Shown here piece after piece: positions 1 to 12,000 of a stretch of 64,000 bases of DNA. Within the stretch, counting starts at the first letter, position 1. Every line of letters starts with the position of its first letter. Both the position numbers and the translations under genes were made by a program. The notes beneath the pieces were generated by a model, which saw nothing but the letters and a program-made list of their open reading frames with translations, was not told the origin of the DNA and made no database searches. Source of the DNA: Hyphomicrobiales bacterium (GTDB taxonomy: Bacteria; Pseudomonadota; Alphaproteobacteria; Rhodospirillales; JACKKN01); NCBI GenBank assembly GCA_024236415.1, contig JACKKN010000013.1, positions 65,159 through 129,158 of the forward strand. The letters are read 5' to 3'.

Positions 1-3000
1 CGCGCCGCGCGAAGTCGCCGAACAGGCCCGCCGCGTCGTCGCCCAGGGCGTTGCGCGCCATGCGGTAGGCGTCCGACGCCGGCTTGCCGCCGCGGCCGAA
101 GGCGACGTCCAGGAACCGGGCCGGGTCGTCGGCCGCCGGGACGAAGGCGTTGTCGTGGCCATGGCGCAGGACCGACTGGGCGTCGCGCCGCGCCCGCGCG
201 GCGATGTCGTTGTTCAGGTCGCGCAGCTTGCCCAGCAGGTCGTTGGCCTTGGTCTGCAGCCGGGCGTAGTCCTCGGCGTCCAGGGCCGTGGTCTCGGTGC
301 CGAAGAAGCGGGCGATGGTGGGGTCGCGCTCCTTGTAGAAGCGCCGCGCCAGGGACTTGGCCTCGCCCAGGAACTCGTAGGCCCTGGCCGGCACGCCCAT
401 CTCGTAGGCCTCGCTGAGCACCCGGTCCAGGTACTTCGACGTCTGGTAGCGGCGCAGGGCGGTCAGGGCGTCGCCGCCGGCCGCCTCGATCTGGTGCTCG
501 AAGAAAGCGATGTTGCCCAGCACGGACTGGTACCGCTCGCCGGGGTCCACCCGCAGGACCGTGTCCTCCAGCTCGTTCAGGGTCCGCTGCACCACCAGCT
601 GGTCGGCCACCCGCCGCACCCCCGGCTGCTGCCCCTTCAGCTCGCCCAGGTACTTGCGCAGGTCGTTGACGTTGCTGAACCGGCGCGGCGCCGTGCGCTG
701 CCCCGGCAGGCGCAGCAGCAGGCCGGGGTCGGTGGCGTCGGGGTCGGGGCGCACCACCACGCGGCCGTTCTCCATGCGTGCCACCAGGGGCTGGTCGAAC
801 TTGACCAGGCCCTCCTTGAAGGTGACGGTCTGCTTGACCCCGCCGAAGCTGAGGTAGGCCTCGGGATCGTTGCGGTTGAGCGTCACCTGGATGCGGCTGA
901 CCTGGGCCGCCGCCTCGGCGTCCTTGAAGCCGCTGGCCACCAGGCGCTGGTAGGCCTCGTCCCGGGCCAGCAGCAGGCCGGCGCGGTCGACGTCGTCGGG
1001 CAGGGGGTGCCGGGCGATCAGGGCCTCGGCGTCGACCTCGGGAACCGAGCGCTTGAAGGCGGTCCAGGATTCGGGGGTCATGTTGTGCTTCAGGCGGGCG
1101 AGCTGCGCCGCCTCCACCACCTCGGCCAGACCGTCGCGCACGGCGACGCGCTGCGCCGGGTCGGTCAGGCGGTCGTAGATGTGGATCAGCTCGGGGTCGC
1201 CGAAGGCCGTGGAGTGCAGCTTCTTGTCCCAGTTCGAGCCCAGGCCGCGCACGCCGGGCGCGATCTCGATCTCCTCGGCCAGGAACTTCTCGATGGCCAG
1301 CTGGTCGCGGCCGGCGTTGGGGCCGGTGACCGAGAAGTCCAGGTCATTGCCCATCTTGCCGCTGGTGCCCGTGCGCACGGTGTTGGGCCAGCGCCGCTGC
1401 ACCTGGTCCCAGGCCCATTCGCGGAAGTCGCTCAGCCCGGCCGCCAGCTCGGGGTCGTCGGTGGTCATCTTCTTGGACATGGTCTCCCAGTCCGGGGTCT
1501 CGTCCAGCAGCTTGGCCACCTCGGCGCGGCGGGCGGCGGTGGCGTCCACCTGGGACTGCATGTGGCGCAGCACGGCGGCGTCGGCGCCGTCGGCGCGAGC
1601 CGCGTCCAGTTCGCGGCGCAGGGCCCGGTCGTCCACGGCGCCGCCGGTGATGCGCTCGCGCAGGCCGGCGTTCTCGCGGCTGGACAGGGCGCGCTGGTAG
1701 TCGGCCGAACGCAGCCGGTCGGCCCGGACCTGGGCCTCGCCGGCCAGCTCGTCATAGACGCGCACCTTCTCGGCGTCGGCGCCCGACGTTCGCAGCTCGT
1801 CGGCACGGCTGCGCAGGCGCTGGGCGATGTCGTCGGCCTTGCGGCTGTCCAGGTCCACGGTGGCGCGGGCCGTGGGCAGGGCCGACGGGACCTCGTCGGG
1901 AATGGCGTCCGAGGTGTAGACGCGCTTGATGGCGGCCCGGTTGCCCGGCTCGAAGGCGCCGACCGAGCGCAACAGGGCGTCCACCTCGCGCCGGTGGTCG
2001 GCGGCGGCCGGGGCCAGCTTGCGCAGCGGCGAGATCTTCATGCCCTCGCGCAGCAGCAGGTGCGAGGCGGATTCGGCCTGGCGCACGAAATCCTCGATGT
2101 CGGCGTATCCGGCCTCCTTCAGGGCCGCCTTCAGGGCCGACTTGGAGCCGCGCTGGGCGTTGGCGGTCAGGGTCGCGCGGATCAGCCGCTCGGGCAGCAC
2201 CTGGGTCAGGTCCACCCCGGCGCTGGCGGCGGCGTCCAGCTGCCGGATGAAGTACTTGCCCACCTTGCCCGCCGCCTTGGCGGCGTTGTCGCCGTAGCCG
2301 CCGGTGGCGCCCACCAGCTCGTTCAGCTCCTTGAACATGTTGGCCCGGTTCTCGTTGAACGAGTTCAGGTACCCGTTCACGGCGTCGGGGTCGGGCACCA
2401 CGTCCTTGCGCTTGGGCACTGTCAGGCTGGCGAAGTTGATGGGCTTGCCGCCGGCCTGGATCTCGCCGACCACGTGGGCGATGGTGCCCTGGGTCTGGTA
2501 GGCCTCGCTGGCGTAGTACAGCGCCGTGCCCTGGCGGTTGCGCATCTGGTTTTCCAGGCCGCCCAGGGTCGCCGCCTTGAGGGCGTCGGCGCCGGCGATG
2601 TCGCCCTCGGCGTACAGGCGGCGGATCTTGTTCACAGCCTCGGCATAGGCCGTGCCCTCGCCGGTCAGGGACGAGGCCGGCATCTCCAGGTCCAGGCGGT
2701 TCGGGCCCAGGCGCGACAGGAAGTCGTGCTGGTTGCGGAAGTCGTCGATGGAGCCCAGCACCTCCTCGTACAGCTCGTTCTTGGCCTGCAGCTGCACGTT
2801 CTTGTGGCCGATGTCCTGGCCCGTGCGCCGGGCGATGTCCTGCATGCGCTGGTCCAGGCGCCCGCGCGCCGCCGCCTCGGCACTGTCCACCTGGCGCGCG
2901 GCGTTGCGGATCAGGTCGCGGGTCGCCTCGTCGGGCGCCGTGCTTTCCAGGATCTTGACGTGCTGGGCCCACTGCTGGTCGTTCAGGTACTTGCGGGTCG

Positions 3001-6000
3001 CCATCTGGTCGAACAGGAACTGGCGGAACTCGTCCAGCTCGGTGGGCGGCAGATCGAGCCCGGCCTTGCGCAGGGCCTGGCGCGAGAAGATGTTGTAGAC
3101 CGGGTCGGTATAGACGTTGGTGTCGAAGAACAGGCCCGGCTCGCGCCCGAACTTCTTGCGGAAGGCGGCGTTGAACTTGCCCACCACCTTCTCGGCGCCC
3201 CAGCCGGTAACCGACAGGTCGTAGTCGCTGGTCAGGTTGGTCGAGCCGAACGCCTGGCGCGACAGCCTGTGGCCGGTCTCCTGCTCGACCTCGCGGATGG
3301 CGGCGTCCAGCATGTCGTCCACCACCTTCTTGCGGTAGGTGACCAGCTTGTGCATCTCGATCTCGGAGAGGCCCTCGTTCAGGGCCTTGGAGACCTTGAA
3401 CCAGTCGCCGCCGTTGGCCCGGATCAGCTCGTCGGCCCAGGCCTCCTCGTCGGGGGTCAGGTCTTTGCGCTTGCCGCTCAGCCAGTCCAGGTCGGACTTG
3501 GACAGTTGTTGCAGCGCGTCGGGGTCCTCGGCCGCCTTCTTCAGGATCGACTGGCGCAGGGCCAGATCGTCGGCGGCCTCCTTGCGGGCCTTGACATAGT
3601 TGTCCCGCGTGCTGAGGCGGGCGTACTCCTGGCGCGCCGCGCGCACCTCCGCGGGTGTGGCCAGGTTGTCCTTAGCCTTGCGCAGGACGTCGTCGTAGGC
3701 CTCGCGCGCCGCCTTCAGGTCGTCGCCCGATACCTTGCCGCCGGGCACGTTGTCGGCGGCGCGGCGGGCCAGATTGGCGTTGGCCTCGGCGGCCCGGGCG
3801 GCGGAGTCCAGGTCGGCGGCCTTGACCGGTTCCGTCACCTGGGGCGGGCCGCGCGGCCGGTTCAGGGTCTTCTTGGCGTCCGGCGTGCCGACCGCGGCCG
3901 TGCCTGCCGGCGTCTCGGGCGCGTCGAAGACAACCGGGCGGTCGGCGTCGGGGATCTCGGCGTCCACCTTTTTGGCCCCACCGGCGGCGCCGCCGCCGTC
4001 GGGCGCGGCCCGGGCCACCTGGGTGCCGCCGGGAACCGCGTCGTCGGCGCCGTCGCGCAGGTTGCGCATCACCCGCTCGACCCGGTCCAGGTCGGCGACC
4101 TGGTCGCGCTTGGCCTTCACCGCGCGCAGGCCGGCTTCCCGCGCCTCGTCGGGGGCCCCGGCCAGGGCCCGTTCCAGGTTGTCGGCCTCGCGGGCCAGGG
4201 TGTCGCGCTGCAGGGCCGCCGACTGGGCCAGCTCGTCGGCCTTGCGGCGCAGGTTGGCGTCGGCCACGCCGTCGCCCTGGAAGGCGCGGCGCAGGTTGGC
4301 GGCCACCGCGTCCGGGTCCGTGGCGGCGTCGGGCACGAAGTCGTCCAGCACCGCCAGGGCGCGGCGGTCGCGGGATTCCTGGGCCGCCTTGCGCAGGGCC
4401 AGGGTGGCGGCGTCGGGCGCCTCGGCCGCCCCGGCGGCGGCGATGGAGGCGCGGCGCAGGGCCACCGACCCGGCCAGGTCGCCGCCGGCCTCGGCCAGGT
4501 CGGCGCGGCGGGCCAGGGCGGCGGCGGCGCGTTGCGGGTTCAGGCGCGCCACGTCGTTGGTCAGGCCGCCGACCTCGGCCAGCACGTCCATGGCCTTGGG
4601 GTTGGCGTCGAAGAAGCTCTGGGCCGTGCGCTTCAGGGCCATGGCCTCGTTCACCAGGGTGGCGATCTCGTCGGTCTTGTTGGACTTGGCGGCGCGGGCC
4701 AGCAGGTTCTCGGCCCGGCGCAGGGCGGTGGCCATGTTCTGGGCGTTCTGCACCTCGTGCAGGGAGGCCTTGGCCAGGCTGCTGCGCAGGGCCGGCAGGA
4801 TGCCCGGCTGCAGGGCCTCGGGCACGGCGCGGGCCACCAGGCTGGCCGGCCGGTCGGCCACGTTCACCAGACCGCCCACCAGGGTGCGGGCGCCGGCGCG
4901 CAGGGTGCTGTCGGCGGAAATGGCGCGCCCGGCCAATACCCGCAGGCCGTCGGCGGCGTATTCGGACGCCCGGGACCAGCGCGCGGCCGTGGTCGCCACC
5001 TCGCCGCCGATCCGGGCCAGGTCGCTGACCTTGTCCAGCACCCGGGCCGTGCGCGACAGGGCGACGGCGGTCTTCTCCAGCCCGGTGGCGACCTTGACCA
5101 GGGCGCCCGAGCCGCCGGACAGCGCCGCGGCCACCACCTCGGCGGCGATCTGGCCGCCGGCGACGCCCCGGTTCCAGACCGCGTCGCCCTTGTCCAGCTT
5201 GCGGAAGAAGTCCTCCTTGATGTCATGGACGATGCGCCCGACGCCGCGCTCGTTGACCACCTTCAGCACGTTGTTGATGGAATCCAGGGTGTCCGTCTCG
5301 ATGTCGGCGCCCAGCAGCAGGCCGACGGATTCGTAGGTGGCGTCGGCGGTGCCGACGGCCAGCTTGACCCCGCCCTCGACCATGCCGTACAGGCCCTTGC
5401 CCAGGCCCACGGTGTTGGCCACCAGGGTCTTGCCCAGCCACGGCAGGCTGGCCGCCTGGCGGATCGTGCTGTCCTCGCGGAAGGGGTTGAACTCGGACAC
5501 GAACATGTCGCTCCAGGTTTCCTTCTCGCCGGTGACCTGCTGGTCCTGGTACAGCGTGACCAGTTCGCTGCCGCCCTGGCGCTGGCGGTCCAGCACCTCG
5601 GCCGGGGCCAGGTAGATGGCGTCCAGGTTGACCCCATGGTCCCGGGCCAGGACGTTGACGGCGTGCTCGCTGGTGGGGCCGACACCGTCCTTGCGGTTCT
5701 GGGCCACGAAGGCGTCCCACTCCTCGCGCAGGTTGCGGTCGCCGTTGTCGAACAGGCTGGAGCGGTAGCCCAGGGCGGCGCGGGCGTCGGACAGCTTCTG
5801 CTGCGCGATGCCGATCTGGCCGTCCAGGCTGGCCAGCTGCTCGTCGGCCTCCTCGGCGTCGATCTTGCCGTCGCGCTTCTTCTGCCACAGGTCGCCGCGG
5901 GCGATCTGCAGGGCCGTCACCTGGTCGTCCAGGGTGTCGATGTCGGTGCGGATCTGGCCCTCGGCCGCGGCGCGCTGCTGGTCCTGCTGTTTCAGGCGGC

Positions 6001-9000
6001 GCTGGATGTCCACGGCGCGGGAGAACCGGTACTGCTCCTCCTGGGCCTTGTACTGGGCGCTGACTTCCCACTCGCGCGGCACCAGGGTGTTGGCGGCGTC
6101 GTTGAAGTCGACGATGTTCTGGTTGCGCAGGTTGGCGGCATAGGTCTCCTGGTAGGTCATGACCGCCTGCTGCTGCGTGACCAGCTTCTTCAGGCGCTTG
6201 GCCTCGTCGGAATTGCCCTCCTCCTCGGCCTTGGCCTGGGCCACGCGCAGGCGCGCCAGTTCCAGCCGCGCCGAGGCATAACGGCTGTCGGCGTCCTGCT
6301 GGCGGATGGCGCCGTCGTAGCCCATCTCGACCCGGGTCTGCAGGGCGATCTGGCGTTCCAGGTCGGCGACCTTGGTCTTGTCGCCGGCGGCCACGGCCGC
6401 CTGGTGCTGGGTTTGCAGCCGGGTCAGCTCCTGCTGCGCCGCGGTGCGGCGGGCCTCAAGCGCGGTGCGGTCCAGGCCGCCCGCCTCCTTGATCTTGGCC
6501 AGGGCCTGCAGCGCCTCGTACTCGCGTTCGCGGGCGGCGGCGTACTGCTGTTCCTCGGCCTGGCGCTGGACCCGGGCGGCGTCGTCCTTGACCTTGGCGT
6601 CGGCGCGCAGCAGGTCCAGGTAGCTGGGCGCCCGCACCCCCGTGCCCTGGGGGTCCGCGTTGCCCGTGGCCAGGGCCGCCAGGCCCTTCTGCGCGCCGGA
6701 CAGCATCTCCAGCGCCCGGTTCAGGTCCTCCTGGGCCATCTGCGTCTGGTGCAAGTTGGCGCTGGTGGGGTTGACCGCCGAGGCGGCCAGGGCCGTGGCC
6801 AGCCTGGCCTGGCGCTCGGCCACAAGGGTGGCGGCGCCGGTCAGGCGGTCCTGGCGGTCCTGCAGCAGGGCGTTGCCCGACAGGGCCTGGTCCACGGCCT
6901 TGGCGTCGGCGGCGGCCTCGCGCACCCCGTCCTGGGCCGTGCGCAGGCGCCGCTCGGCGCCGTACAGCAGGTCCTGGGCGAAGCCCACCTGGCGCCGGGT
7001 GTAGTCGCTGGGGTCCTTCTTGAACGCGGCCTCGGCGGCGGCCAACTCGGCGCGGCGGTCGGTCAGCAGCTGCTGCGCGTCGGCCAGGTCCTTCTGCGCC
7101 GCGGCGCGGCCGTCCAGGGCGCCGAACAGCTCCTGGCGGATCTGCGCCACGTTGTCGTTGTGCAGCAGGGACTTGCCGCCCATGCCGCCGCGGCCCGAGG
7201 TCATCCACTCGCCGATGTAGCTGGCCTCGATGGCCGCCTGGCCCTGGTCCTTGGCCGTGGCCAGGCCGCGCAATAGGTCCTGGCGCTGCCGCTCGCCGGT
7301 GAGGATGACCATCTCCTCCTCGGTCAGGGAGGCGTACAGGTAGTTGTCCTGGTCGGCGATGCTGACGCTCTTGGGATCGCGGGCGTAGGCCTCGCGCACG
7401 CGCTTGATGTTGGCCAGCTTGTCGCCGGCGGCGTCGACCTTGTCGAAATACTGCTGGATGTCGCGGCGGCGCCAGTACTCCTCGTTCTCCTCGGGGGTCA
7501 GGCCCTTCTGCGTGCCCTTGTCGCCGGCCCGGGCCTCCAGCTGGGCCAGGCGCGCCTTGTTGTAGTCGGGCGTGGTGCTGGTGTAGAGGGCGTTGTCGAT
7601 CATGGTGCCCAGCATGTTCTGCTGGTCCACCACCGCCTGGCGGGCCGTGCCCTCGGCCCGGGTGGCGGCCTCGTAGGCCTCGCGGGCGCGGCGGATCTGG
7701 TCGGGCGTGGCCTTGGGGTTGGCCTGCGTGTCGCGCAGGGCCTTGTACCGGGCGGCGGCCAGCTTCTGCGCCGATTCATACGCCTTGGCGGCGGTCTGGA
7801 TGGCCTTGCCCTGGGCGTTCATGCGGGCCAGCACCGCCGGGTCGTTGGTGGCGGCCAGGGCCTGGGCCTGGCGCGACACCATGCGCTTCTGGGCGACTTC
7901 GTCCTGGGCCTTGCGCAGGGCCGCCTGGGCGTCGGTATAGCGCTTCTGCAGTTCGGGCGTGTTGGGGATGCGGCCGGCGCGGGCCAGCTCGATGTCCTTC
8001 TGGGCCGCGGCCAGCTCGGCGGCGGCGCTGGTCTCGCGCCGCTCGGCGCTGATCAGCTCGTCCTCGTAGCGGGTGAACTGGCCGCGCAGGGCCTGGCTCT
8101 GGGCCGCCATCTGGCGCTGGAATTCCTCGGCCTTCTTGCGCGCCTCGGCCTGCTCGCGCAGCATCTGCTGTTCGGCCGCCTTGGCCATCTCGTAGGCGGC
8201 CTGGGCCGCCTCGGCGGCGATCCGCGCGGCCGCGGCCTCGGCCGCCGCCTTGGCCTTCTCGGCCTGCTCGCGCTCGTAGGCGCGGGCCTTCTCGGTCTTG
8301 TACTCGCCCTTCACCCCGTCGATCTCGTAGGTGATGGTGGCGGCGCCGGTGTCGTAGGCACGCTGGTTGGCGGCGCGGTCCTCCTGGATCTTCACCGCCT
8401 GGGCGTCGGCCATGTCGATCAGCGCCTTGACGTCGGCGTTGACGGTGCCGTCGGCGCCGGTGACCAGCTGCTGCAGGGCGGCGTACCCCTGGGTGCGTTC
8501 GCGGATGCGGGTGGCGATCTCGGTCACCTCGCCCGTCTGCTCGGCCAGCTTCTTTTGCAGGCCGGCCAGCTTGGTCTGCTCCCAGCCCCTCAGCTCGCGG
8601 CCTTCGTCCCGCGCCTTCTTCTCCAGGGCGGCGATCTCCTCGCGGGTTTTCTGCTCGGCGGCCAGGGCCTGGGCCAGCTTGTCCTTGTTGCGGTCGTAGT
8701 AGTCCTTCTCCTTGGCCAGGCGGGCGGCGATCTGGTCGTTGTATTTCTTGCCCACGTCGGCGGGCACGTCGATCAGGTTGCCGGCCGGGTCGCGGAACGG
8801 CTCGCCGCCCGGCCCCAGGTAGACGGCCCGCTTCTCGCCGCCGATGGTGACGTAGCCGACGGCCACGGCCCGGGCCTTGGCGTCGCGCCAGTCGGCGGCG
8901 GTGGTGCCCGAGAAGCGGTCGGCGGCGATCTCCAGATCCGGCACCCGGCCCTCCAGGCGGGCCGGGTTCTCGACCTCGACTCGGGCCTCGCGGATCCGCT

Positions 9001-12000
9001 GGTCCAGGCCGTAGAGCTGTTCGAGCTTCTTGTCGATCTCCTGCTGCAGGCGCTTGCGCTGGGTCTCGGTCCTGGCCGCCAGCTTCTGCGCCTCCAGGGC
9101 GCGGATGTCGTCCTCGATCTTCTTGGCGTCGTTGGTCAGGTCGATGACCTTGCGCTCCTCCCGCGTGTAGGAGGCGGCCTGGGCCCGGCTGGCCGACTCG
9201 TTGGCGGTGGTGGCCTGGTCGATCAGGCCCTTCTCCACGTCCAGCCGGGTCTGGGTCGCCTGGTCCAGCTGCGCCAGCAGGGCCTCGCGCTGGGCCCGCT
9301 TCTCGCGCGCCGTCAGGGTGGTGTCGGCGTCCAGGGCGGCCAGCTTGTCCTGGACCGCGCGCTGCGCCGCCTCGGCCTTCTGCACCGCCTCGGCGCGGCG
9401 CGCCAGGTCGTCCAGGATCTGCTGGGCGCGCTGCTTCTGTTCGGGCGTGCCGTACTTGGCCAGCCACAGGACGTCCTCGTTCAGGCCGCTCTCGCCCTTG
9501 CCGAACACGGCGGCCAGCACCCGTTCGCGGTACTTCTCGTCGCGCTCGATCAGTTCGTCGGCGCCCCAGGCCACGGCCCCGGTCTTGGTGTCGATCAGGT
9601 TGCCGGCGGCGTCGAATTCGAACCGGCCGTTGCCCTCCAGGGTGCGGGCCAGGGCCTCGGTGAAGGTCTCGCCGGGGCGCACCTGGATGTCCACCAGGCG
9701 GCCGCCCAGCTCGATGTTGCGGGCGGTGTAGCCGAAGCTGTCGGCGATCTGGTCGGCCAGGTCGTCCAGGGTGTCGGCGGTGGTCGGCGGGGTCGGCGGC
9801 GGCGGCGGCGGACGCCGGGTCAGCAGCGTCGAGACGCCGTTGTACTGTTCCTCCATGGCCGCCGTGTACTTGTCGTCATAGGCGCGCACCGAGTCGCCGG
9901 TGATGACCAGGTTGCCCTGGCCGTCGAGCCAGTTGCCGGCGGCATCCTGGGTGTAGCCCTGGGCCCGCAGGGCGTCGGCCAGGGCGTCGGTCAGGCTGGT
10001 GAAGCCGTCGATGGTCAGGGTGGCGTCGCGGCCGTCGGCCAGCTTGATCTTCACCCGCTTGGGCTTGTTTTCCAGGATCACCCGCTTGACCTGGGCCCCG
10101 GCCTTGGAATCGGCGCGCACCAGGTTGCCGGTGCGCGGGTCGCGGATGAAGTCGCCCGAGGCCAGCATCTCGACCTCGCGCTCGCGGCGGATCTCGTCGG
10201 GGGTCTTGAAGCGCACCTTGCCCGTGTTGGGGTCGCGCACGAAGTCGTCCTCGTGCTCGGCCATCATGCGGTTTTCCCACTGGGCCTTGGTCTCGAAGTC
10301 CCGGGCGCCGTACTCGCGGGCGCGGTTGAACATGCTGTCCACCTGGTCCTCGGACCAGCCGGCGTCCAGCAGGTCGAGGCAGGTGTAGGCCCGGCCCAGG
10401 CCGCCCAGGCGGCTCTGCACGAAGTCGCGCATCTGCTCCATGCTGTCGAACCGGTGCACGGTGACGAAGGGGCCCAGGCGCTCCTCCATCAGCTTGGCCA
10501 CGTATTCCGGGTCCTCCAGGTCCGACTTCTTGTGCACCATGCCCAGGCCGCCGACCCGCTCCTGGGCGAACTGCTGCAGGGCGTCCACGCTCTCGAACTC
10601 GTGGGCCCAGCCCAGGCCGCCGACGGCCTGGTTGAACTCCTTGACGAAATTCTCCGGCTTCTCGATCTCCGAGCGCAGGCGCGCCACCCCCAGGCCGCCC
10701 AGGCGGGCCTGGGCGATGTCGCGCATCTCCTCGTCGCTGTTGAAGCGGTGCACCACGCCGTTGCCGGCAACCCGGTCGCGCAAAATCTGCTCCAGCCGGT
10801 CGGGGTCGTCCAGCACCTCCTTGGAATAGACCCCGCCGGCGTTGCCCGCGACCATCAGGTCGGCGCCGTCGCGCAGCTTCTCCTCCACCTCGCTGATCTT
10901 GAACACGGCGCCCGTCTGGCCGGTGAAGGACTGGGCCGGGTTGCCGGTGGCCGCCGGCACGGGGGCACCGGCGTCGGCGGACGGTGCTTCCTGGGGCAGC
11001 TTGACCAAAGCCGGGGCCTGGCCGGCGAAGGCGGTGAAGTTGTCCATGGCCTGCTGGGTGATGGTGCCGTCGGCGCCGCGCAGGACCGAGTTGGCGCCAA
11101 CCCCGAAGGCGCCGGTGCGGGCGATGCGCTGGGTCAGCTCCTGGGTATAGCCCTTGACGTCGGTGCCGCCCGACCGTTCCACCACCTTGGCGTAGCCGGC
11201 GTCGGTGCCCAGGCGCAGGGTCTCGTCCTGCAGGGCCTCGGTGCTGGTGTCGAACCGGTTCAGGGCCTGGTACAGGACCGGCGACTTGGCGGCGGCACCG
11301 TCCAGCACGGCGCGGCGGCCGTCGACCTCGGCGGTCAGCTTCTTCAGCCCCACCTCCAGGCCCTCGATGCGGTTGCCGGCCTTCAGCTCCTGCAATGCCG
11401 TCATGCGCGCGGCGTTCAGGGTCTTCTGCATCTCGGGCAGCTCCATGGCCGCCTTCTGCACCTTGGGCGCCAGGTCGCGGGTGGCGAACACCAGGTTCTG
11501 CTGGTCCAGGTCGACCCGGGTCGCCAGCTTGTCCTGCTTGCCGGCGTACAGCGACTTGGCCACCGCCACCTCGGCGTCGGCCCGCAGGGTGCGGGCCATG
11601 GTCAGGCGGCCGTCGTGGAAGGCCATGCGCTGCTGGTCCAGGGGCTGCAACGACTTGACCTCGCGGATGCCCATGTCGCCGGTCAGGGCCACCTCCTTGA
11701 CCGCCTGGCCCCGGTCCAGGCTGACGCCGACGGTGCGGCCGGCGTCGGCGGTGGTGATCTCGCGCGCCGCCAGCAGGCGCTCCTTGCCGACGACCTCGGA
11801 ATAGAGGACCTGGGCCGCCGCCTGTTCCAGGTACTGCACCGGCGCTTTGCCGGCAGCGGCGCGCACCCCGTCCTCCAGCTTGGACAGCAGGGGCATGGCC
11901 CCGGCCACCCTGGAGACGAAGGCCCGCGCCGTGTCCATGTCCTTGGGCAGCAGCATGGGGGTGCCCAGGGCCGGCACCGCCACCGACCGCGTCTCGGGCG

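Noticed and set aside
155..7276. Plus-strand open frame of 2,373 codons opposite the giant gene
   Set aside because: It is exactly codon-register antisense of the minus-strand giant gene, a by-product of GC-ending codons. Its translation is V/G/Q/L/H-rich low-complexity sequence with no domain, and it has no ribosome site.
7776..9467. Minus-strand frame of 563 codons inside the first giant gene
   Set aside because: Out-of-phase shadow (Arg/Gly/Pro-rich). The in-phase reading across this interval is uninterrupted coiled coil.
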